DNA of 6,777 bases from C7867-002 sp964637485 (GTDB taxonomy: Bacteria; Patescibacteriota; Minisyncoccia; Phycocordibacterales; PALSA-1337): positions 1-6,777 of the forward strand of contig CAZWUU010000028.1 of NCBI GenBank assembly GCA_964637485.1. Direction: 5' to 3'. Made by a program: the position numbers and the translations under genes. Every line of letters starts with the position of its first letter. Within the stretch, counting starts at the first letter, position 1. Of this stretch, positions 1 through 5,287 are shown piece after piece. Below the pieces are notes generated by a model that worked only from the letters and a program-made list of their open reading frames with translations, was not told the DNA's origin and did no database searches.

Positions 1-74
1 AACCGCTCATAGAGTTATCGTTGAAGAATATAGTTCCAAATTATTATCACGAGAAGGTATATTTACTAAAAAAA
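1..74. other. Left-edge flank with no assignable gene
   Basis: This AT-rich stretch lies downstream of the last minus-strand gene. Three weak possibilities are visible. A plus-strand frame is open from base 3 and stops with TAG at 78-80 (its end reads NYYHEKVYLLKKL). A second plus-strand frame is open from base 2 to TAA at 101-103 (its end reads KKIIVEASCRV). On the minus strand there is an ATG at 10-8 that could begin a following gene. Open frames of 25 to 33 codons are expected by chance in such sequence, so none is called as a gene. I see no stable hairpin followed by a T run that would end the operon here. Confidence 0.3.
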
Positions 75-974
75 TTATAGTCGAAGCCAGCTGTCGGGTA
101 TAAGATCGTTTGTTTTTGTGTCCGATCTAAACCAATCGACTGGTGCTATTACAGTCTTGTTTTCGTTTGTATTTAGCCAAGTTGCCCACCAAGAAAATGT
201 GCTGTTTGCGATAATGTTGTGGTCACAGGCACTCATGAGCAAGAGCTCTTCAGGAGAAGAAAGCTTGGGGTCTGATACGAATACAATCGGACTGATAAAA
301 TCGAGATTTGATTTACACCACTCAATATCATCAGAAAAAACATAAAAAACAGGATTTGTAACCTGCGACCTTATTTGGTCTACCGCCTTGCGATAATATT
401 GAAGCGTGAGAAGCCCGTGTTTACTGTTTGTTTTAACGTCGGCTATATAATCTCCTCTCCTTATATGAACAGAAACGGGAACTCCTCCGATTTTATCTGA
501 AATTTGTTTCTTGAATGCCAATGCGAGCTTTGACCACTGATTCAATGTAAAGTCCTGTCTTATAATATCGGCATGATCCGTGAAGTATTTCTCGCTTTGC
601 CAGATACCAGAAAGGTAGGAATTATTGACTGATTTATTTATATCAGCCTCGAATAGGAAGCTTGATTCTATAATAAACTTTCTTTCCGAAATCGGTTTCG
701 TTTTCTGGCGACTGATAAGAAACTGTTTTCTGAATATTGATATTGGAGATCTTCGGTTGGGGTTTGGTATGCCGAGCAACTTGTAAGTATCATTATTAGC
801 AATTTTTGGCTTAATATTGAAAACACCCAACTCGTACTTTCTCGAACTTTCTTTTTTCGCCAATTCATCGATATCTAAATATAGATCAGTACCGTTTCTC
901 ATCGACAATGATCGTCCCAGTGAATATTGGAACATTTGATTTCCCAGACCGCCACTTAATCGCATTACTATCAT
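75..974 (-). CDS. GT11-family glycosyltransferase, alpha-1,2-fucosyltransferase type
   Basis: This 299-residue protein has the hallmarks of family GT11, whose members transfer L-fucose from GDP-fucose, usually in an alpha-1,2 linkage to galactose; it should act in the cytoplasm on a lipid-linked glycan. The N-terminus carries RLSGGLGNQMFQYSLGR (about residues 5-21). The nucleotide-sugar-binding motif HIRRGDY is intact at 170-176, YVFSDD lies at 211-216, and ANSTFSWWATWLN lies at 256-268, followed by VIAPVDWF. About 300 residues is the normal family length, so the gene looks complete. The start at 974 gives MIVMRLSGG, the usual distance to the first motif; an internal ATG at 965 is the alternative. 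It begins 1 bp after the stop of the upstream GT17-like gene, which indicates translational coupling, and it is the last recognisable gene of the operon. GT11 membership is clear; acceptor and exact linkage cannot be read from the sequence. Confidence 0.93.
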   Translation of the reverse strand: MIVMRLSGGLGNQMFQYSLGRSLSMRNGTDLYLDIDELAKKESSRKYELGVFNIKPKIANNDTYKLLGIPNPNRRSPISIFRKQFLISRQKTKPISERKFIIESSFLFEADINKSVNNSYLSGIWQSEKYFTDHADIIRQDFTLNQWSKLALAFKKQISDKIGGVPVSVHIRRGDYIADVKTNSKHGLLTLQYYRKAVDQIRSQVTNPVFYVFSDDIEWCKSNLDFISPIVFVSDPKLSSPEELLLMSACDHNIIANSTFSWWATWLNTNENKTVIAPVDWFRSDTKTNDLIPDSWLRL

Positions 975-975
975 A

Positions 976-1968
976 TTATCTGAACATACTCTTATATTTG
1001 TCCCTGTTATTCAACAAATATTCGGGCAAACCGCGTTCATCTACCCAAATTTTAATATCCTTTCTTCCTCTGTAATGTAAATTTTGTTTTATTCTTTCCT
1101 CAAGATTTGGAAGTGTCTCTTCTGGCTTGTACCAAGTATGCGCGGAATCTACTATCTTTTTTGTTGCGCCCTGGAGTCCGCCTTGGAACGAGAAGTGCCA
1201 GCCGGCGTTGTGAAGGAAGGTATATCTGTAGTACATCAGCTTATGTGTTCTTATGACGTTTAACCCAAATTGTTTTACCCACTTATATTTTGAGACAACT
1301 GGACCTGTAAACCCTCTCCAATGTTCATTTGTTCTGTTGTTTAGAAAATATATATATGAATTAAGAATCAATTTATAAATGTCATTTCGAGAAAAGTCTA
1401 TCTTTACTGTTGGATCCCAAATTTCATCTAGATCAGATATATAGCATATATCATTGTCATTTAATGCTGGGAGATGATATCTCATGTACTCTTTTATGTA
1501 ATATTCTCTGATCCAGTGAAAATCCTTGTTAATGAAATCTAAGTTCAAACACTCTTTTGCAAGGGACCTATCATTTTTGCTAGTACCATCCCTCAGTCTA
1601 CTTTTCAGATCTTCAATGCTTGTAGGAGCATCTAATATGGGGATGTATATGATTTTGTGAGCCCATCTTGCATATCGCTCTTTGTTTTCTGCGAAATGCA
1701 TAGGTTTTTTCTGACCGGAAAAAGTCATGTTTGATTCCGATATTACGAAATAGTCGGCATATGCATCCAGGATGTTTAATCTTATCTCCAACAGATCTAA
1801 TTCATTAAAGAAAGTAAAAAAATCATATACCTTAATTTTGTTTCTATACCCATGAATAGCATCTCCATTTTTCCAAAATAACTTAGATTTGTATTCAGAA
1901 AAATATTCATAAACCGTTGAAGGTATTCTTTTTAGGGGGCGAAGTTTTGTCTTAGTGTTCTCAAACAT
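976..1968 (-). CDS. GT17-like glycosyltransferase (N-acetylglucosaminyltransferase family)
   Basis: The 330-residue product resembles family GT17, the family of the eukaryotic beta-1,4-mannosyl-glycoprotein GlcNAc transferase MGAT3, which has many uncharacterised bacterial members. The resemblance begins near residue 47 with KVYDFFTFFNELDLLEIRL, continues with YFVISESNMTFSGQKKP (about 73-89), then YMRYHLPAL and the acidic motif ISDLDEIWDP (177-186), whose DLDE is the likely metal and nucleotide-sugar site. HNAGWHFSF (253-261) follows, and a C-terminal block near 280-330 has WYKPEE and LPEYLLNN. No signal peptide or membrane segment is seen, so a cytoplasmic or membrane-associated enzyme is expected. 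The gene starts 5 bp after the stop of the GT11-like gene and ends 1 bp before the fucosyltransferase. It is clearly AT-rich. Family assignment is fairly firm; the transferred sugar is unknown, and GlcNAc is only the precedent of characterised eukaryotic members. Confidence 0.85.
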   Translation of the reverse strand: MFENTKTKLRPLKRIPSTVYEYFSEYKSKLFWKNGDAIHGYRNKIKVYDFFTFFNELDLLEIRLNILDAYADYFVISESNMTFSGQKKPMHFAENKERYARWAHKIIYIPILDAPTSIEDLKSRLRDGTSKNDRSLAKECLNLDFINKDFHWIREYYIKEYMRYHLPALNDNDICYISDLDEIWDPTVKIDFSRNDIYKLILNSYIYFLNNRTNEHWRGFTGPVVSKYKWVKQFGLNVIRTHKLMYYRYTFLHNAGWHFSFQGGLQGATKKIVDSAHTWYKPEETLPNLEERIKQNLHYRGRKDIKIWVDERGLPEYLLNNRDKYKSMFR

Positions 1969-1973
1969 TGATT

Positions 1974-3155
1974 TTAATAGTAACTCTGTCTAATAAGAAT
2001 AGCTTTTATTTTCCTAGATAGAGACCATGAAGGATGATTGGAAACAGAACTGTCGGCTGTTGTACTGTTCGAATTGGCGTTCGTGTTTGCTGGCTTGGAT
2101 TTGCTCATTGTCATTACGTCTCTACATTTGTACGCGATATGTGCCATGAATAGGCCCAACATATTCTTCAGTGTAACAAACAACCCTTGTTCTGAGGACA
2201 AGACTCGAAATATGTGAAATTGTTTTCTAACCCTACTTACTTTAATGGGTTTATCTGTCTGAATAAATCTATCGGGACGATCTTTCATATATAGATTCCA
2301 TTCCTCTTGGCATTGTTCTGCGGTAAAAAGTTTTCCTGTTCTGTCCTGATATGTCCATCCCGGGGTGATGTTATAACCCAGACTCCAATATCCGTCAGAT
2401 ATATTATGTCGGCCCCAGTATTTCGGGGCGATGCAATTCTTCAGACCGGTATTGAGCCATGTAGGAAACCATGCAAAGCTAGAATTAGATAATATGATAC
2501 TTTTTGCACTTGCTATAATGGCGTAGTCTTTTTCCAGACTGAAATGGTATACGGGGTATTTTGGGAAAAATAATTTCGCATTATCTGGATCTTCGGTAAT
2601 TACGATGAATTGAAAGTCGGGATTTATCTTTTGCATGTTTCCTATCGCATTTTCATAATATGCAGGTGATAGGAAGAAATCCTTATCGGCGATGTATCCA
2701 GAGCCACGCCAATTTATTACGCAAGTGTTTTCATCTGAAAAATCTCGACAGACTTGCTCATTTTTCATCTTTATCCACTCGCGTATTTCATTTTTAAATG
2801 GTCGAAGCAGAGTTTCATCTTGAAGACATCCATCAATCTTTGTTTTGTCATTTATACCTAGAAGTTTATGATCGAATGTTCTAACGTCACTTCCTGTGAA
2901 CACATCATATCGAGCCATTTCAAGATAATAGTCAGTAATATTGTGGGGGAGTGCTTCGGGAGGGCCTCCTTCTGGTCCGGAACCGCCCCCCACACTTTTC
3001 CCAAAATCTATGTTCATTAATTTATTACCTTTGAAGTTTTGAGAATTCTGAATGCCGAAGTCGTAACCCAGCTTTCTTGACAAGACTCGAGTTGTTACAT
3101 AACACCAAAGTTGATTTCCGAAACCTTGTCCTTTATAAAGTTCTGTTATTATCAT
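1974..3155 (-). CDS. Divergent GT11-like (fucosyltransferase-type) glycosyltransferase with extended C-terminus
   Basis: This 393-residue protein keeps the GT11 outline but is strongly diverged. The N-terminus has GQGFGNQLWCYVTTR (9-23), matching the GGLGNQMFQY motif. The HxRRGDY motif is replaced by INWRGSGYI (147-155), so the His and one Arg are lost while an Arg, a Gly and the Tyr remain. FIVITEDPDNAKLFF (183-197) matches the usual FSDD region, and SNSSFAWFPTWLN (223-235) with IAPKYW (242-247) matches the third motif. A Gly/Pro-rich segment (about 56-66) lies in the N-terminal half. Beyond the catalytic domain, about 110 extra residues include a serine/asparagine/threonine-rich stretch (352-375) and a basic end. 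The start overlaps the stop of the upstream GT2 gene as ATGA, which supports it. The enzyme probably uses a GDP-sugar, but the changed motif may mean another donor or loss of activity. Confidence 0.82.
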   Translation of the reverse strand: MIITELYKGQGFGNQLWCYVTTRVLSRKLGYDFGIQNSQNFKGNKLMNIDFGKSVGGGSGPEGGPPEALPHNITDYYLEMARYDVFTGSDVRTFDHKLLGINDKTKIDGCLQDETLLRPFKNEIREWIKMKNEQVCRDFSDENTCVINWRGSGYIADKDFFLSPAYYENAIGNMQKINPDFQFIVITEDPDNAKLFFPKYPVYHFSLEKDYAIIASAKSIILSNSSFAWFPTWLNTGLKNCIAPKYWGRHNISDGYWSLGYNITPGWTYQDRTGKLFTAEQCQEEWNLYMKDRPDRFIQTDKPIKVSRVRKQFHIFRVLSSEQGLFVTLKNMLGLFMAHIAYKCRDVMTMSKSKPANTNANSNSTTADSSVSNHPSWSLSRKIKAILIRQSYY

Positions 3156-3925
3156 GGTCTGAGAATTAGTCTTTTGAATCTTCTCGCAGAGTTCATTGCG
3201 TAATAGTAATAATATATGAAACTATGCCACTTCACGCGGAATTTGTTTAAAACGTACTTGAATTCCCGCCTACGAATTTTATCAGTCGCTAACGTATTAG
3301 ATATTTGATGTGTTCCGACACGATTTACAACCAGGATTTCATCTAATATCACCGGATTGCCAAATCGCTCAAAACATCTTTTGTAGTAATCGCAATCCAT
3401 GTACCAGATGAGATTTTCGTCAAAAAATATTGGTGATTCATTTTTTAATGTTAAAACAGATGGGGAGCTAAGAGTATTTTTGAATAAAATTGTCCCGTCA
3501 TCGTATTTCGGATGAAACGGTCGATAATAGTCTCTGCCGTTTTTGGTATGAATGGTTGATGTTGCTAGCCATTTAGGCTTTGTCTGCATAAGATTTTTTG
3601 ACAATATTGCCAATGAGTCATCGCCGTATAAATAATCGTCTTGAAAGAGGATCTTCACATATTGTCCGGATGCATTTTTGATGGCGTTATTAATGTTTGC
3701 TGATGAATTGCCGAGTTTCATCTTATTTTTTATATACTTGATTTCCATCAACTCCCTAAATTTAGCGGCAACATTTTTTATGTCCTCATTTTCGGAATGA
3801 TCGGAAATAACAATTTCGAAATCTCCAAAAGTCTGACTACTTAAAATAGTCAGACTGTGCGTCAAATATTCAGCGCCTAATCCGTGCATCTCGTATGTCG
3901 GTATGCAGATGCTCAGGAATTTCAT
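3152..3925 (-). CDS. Family 2 (GT-A) glycosyltransferase
   Basis: This 257-residue protein is a GT2-type enzyme that should add a sugar from a nucleotide donor to the growing glycan on the cytoplasmic face. The GT-A start SICIPTYE lies at 5-12, EIVISDHSENED at 37-48 gives the donor-binding acidic pair region, and KILFQDDYLYGDD at 91-103 holds the DxD-equivalent in the form QDDY. WYMDCDYYKRCFERFG (174-189) matches the acceptor-side acidic motif expected to supply the catalytic base. The C-terminus has a run of five tyrosines (238-242) within an aromatic and basic tail that could lie against the membrane. The length is on the short side but normal for polysaccharide-cluster members. It starts 4 bp after the flippase stop and overlaps the next gene by 4 bp, so it sits inside the operon. 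Family call is firm; donor and linkage are unknown. Confidence 0.9.
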   Translation of the reverse strand: MKFLSICIPTYEMHGLGAEYLTHSLTILSSQTFGDFEIVISDHSENEDIKNVAAKFRELMEIKYIKNKMKLGNSSANINNAIKNASGQYVKILFQDDYLYGDDSLAILSKNLMQTKPKWLATSTIHTKNGRDYYRPFHPKYDDGTILFKNTLSSPSVLTLKNESPIFFDENLIWYMDCDYYKRCFERFGNPVILDEILVVNRVGTHQISNTLATDKIRRREFKYVLNKFRVKWHSFIYYYYYAMNSARRFKRLILRP

Positions 3926-3929
3926 TTAA

Positions 3930-5192
3930 TTAAGCAGTTATTCGAGCGGTTTTTCTAAGCAAAACAAATTGAATCCCTATGGAGATGAAATTGGTCACAA
4001 TCTGTGCCCAGAGAAGTCCCCAAATACCATAATAAATGATGAGGACAGTCATAAGACCAGCTCTCACTACTGGCATTATGGCATTAAGCAGATAAAGCTC
4101 CTTTAGCATCTTTTGCGATGTGAGGGCGGTCTGGAGCACTATAGCTACAATTGAGAAGAAAGACAGAGAATAGACTTGAGTGAATAGAATAGCATCCGTA
4201 TAAGCAGGGAAGAATGTTTTATAGAACCAAGGGGCGATGAGTGCGTATATGGCTGCGATCACAGCCACAAAGGCCACTAATATCCAGAGTCTTTTTTTCA
4301 ATATAACCCTCACTTCCTCCTCGCTTCTCTCGGCGAGCTTTGGCATGGCAAGATTTGGAATGAATTTCATAAATCCCGCCAGTCTCTCAGGAATGATGGT
4401 GGCGAATGAATACACGGCGAGGGCGGCCGATCCGATAAATTTGAAAACCAATATTGCGTCGAGCTGGCCAGCCAAGACTCCTATAATGCTCATGGCTGAT
4501 AGATGTGTGCCGTATTTGATTGATTCATTATCTCTTGTGTCGTTCGGAGGGATCTGACGAGTGATAAGCTTGTATATGATGAAACCATTAATGAAGGAAA
4601 TGGCAAAATTTGCGGCTATAACCCAAACGAAACTTCTAGTGAAATAAAGCGTGGTCAGTATGACTATGTAAGTAGTGACATTGTTGGCTATTCCGTAATA
4701 AGTTCCTATTTTAAAAAGTTTTTTACCTCCGACATAAGCCGCCCAAGTGTTGAACGCGTATGATAGGGGAAGGAATATGGCTATCCAAGCGAATGCTGAA
4801 CCGAGCTCTATGTTACCGTTGTAAAAATACCATCCTGAAACCACGAGTCCGATAATGGTGGGTATTATGCCGAATTTGAGCTGGTATATGACCGATCTCT
4901 TAAATTCTCCCTCCGCTCCGCGGGCGACGGCTCTGGTTATGGCACTGTTCATACCAGTAAGCGTAGTTGCACCTATGAGGCTTGCTATTGCCAGCGCGTA
5001 CTGATACATACCGTATGCCTCTTTTGTGAAGTATCGCGCAAAAAATATCGATGCGACAAAAGTGATGATAACGACAACAGAAGCATTGAGGTTGCCCCAG
5101 AAAGTGCCACTGGCCAGATAGACCATGTCGGTTTTCGTGTATTTTTCGCTAAGTCGGAGCAATCGCAATAATCTGTCTTTGAGTGCTTGCAT
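3930..5192 (-). CDS. Wzx-like polysaccharide/oligosaccharide flippase
   Basis: This is a 420-residue polytopic membrane protein of the MOP-superfamily polysaccharide transporter type, expected to flip undecaprenyl-linked repeat units to the outer face of the cytoplasmic membrane. After a short amphipathic lead come the first segments (about 25-54), with NASVVVIITFVASIFFARYFTKEAYGMY in pieces matching the family's N-terminal region (FFARYFTKEAYGMYQYAL at 50-67). Further hydrophobic segments lie near 65-80, 105-122, 133-150, 170-184, 189-209, 230-250, 302-322, 335-357 and 373-415. LDAILVFKFIGSAALAVYSFA (244-264) is a typical mid-protein signature. The chosen start, MQALKDRLLRLL, fits the usual lead before the first membrane segment. 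The frame stays open upstream to an ATG at 5378, but that 62-residue extension is hydrophilic and would overlap the divergent ligase gene. It is probably the first gene of the five-gene operon. Confidence 0.88.
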   Translation of the reverse strand: MQALKDRLLRLLRLSEKYTKTDMVYLASGTFWGNLNASVVVIITFVASIFFARYFTKEAYGMYQYALAIASLIGATTLTGMNSAITRAVARGAEGEFKRSVIYQLKFGIIPTIIGLVVSGWYFYNGNIELGSAFAWIAIFLPLSYAFNTWAAYVGGKKLFKIGTYYGIANNVTTYIVILTTLYFTRSFVWVIAANFAISFINGFIIYKLITRQIPPNDTRDNESIKYGTHLSAMSIIGVLAGQLDAILVFKFIGSAALAVYSFATIIPERLAGFMKFIPNLAMPKLAERSEEEVRVILKKRLWILVAFVAVIAAIYALIAPWFYKTFFPAYTDAILFTQVYSLSFFSIVAIVLQTALTSQKMLKELYLLNAIMPVVRAGLMTVLIIYYGIWGLLWAQIVTNFISIGIQFVLLRKTARITA

Positions 5193-5287
5193 TGACGTAA
5201 TACTAATAGAAATATGCGATTTTAGCCAGCTAGTTTTTATGTCGCTGGTCTGATATATTGGGTTTCTATTTAGCATTAAAAAATAAC
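5193..5287. promoter_or_regulatory. Divergent intergenic region, likely promoters for both the glycosyltransferase operon and the ligase gene
   Basis: These 95 bases separate the starts of the flippase (minus) and the ligase (plus) and are the only candidate promoter space in the locus. Possible -10 boxes are TATATT at 5254-5259 for the plus strand and TAAAAT for the minus strand (the complement, ATTTTA, lies at about 5219-5224). Neither has a convincing -35 box at standard spacing. A short inverted repeat, CCAGC at 5226-5230 and GCTGG at 5244-5248, lies between them. No Shine-Dalgarno sequence precedes either start codon. The role is inferred from gene arrangement rather than from strong sequence matches. 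Confidence 0.4.

Noticed and set aside
118..868. Open frames of 75 codons (plus, 118-345) and 66 codons (minus, 668-868)
   Set aside because: Both overlap the strongly supported GT11 fucosyltransferase-type gene in other frames and show no domain-like sequence.
2307..2492. Plus-strand open frame of 61 codons
   Set aside because: It is antisense to the GT11-like gene and its product has no recognisable features.
2197..3090. Direct repeat of 12 bases (GACAAGACTCGA) at 2197-2208 and 3079-3090
   Set aside because: Both copies lie in the same frame of the GT11-like gene and encode RVLS by the same codons. With no further similarity around them, this is most likely coincidence.
4237..4557. Plus-strand open frame of 106 codons
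   Set aside because: It is antisense to the flippase, and its serine/alanine-rich product looks like the reverse reading of membrane-segment codons.
5226..5248. Inverted repeat CCAGC / GCTGG in the divergent intergenic region
   Set aside because: Five base pairs around a 13-base loop is too short to call an operator or a terminator, and no T run follows.
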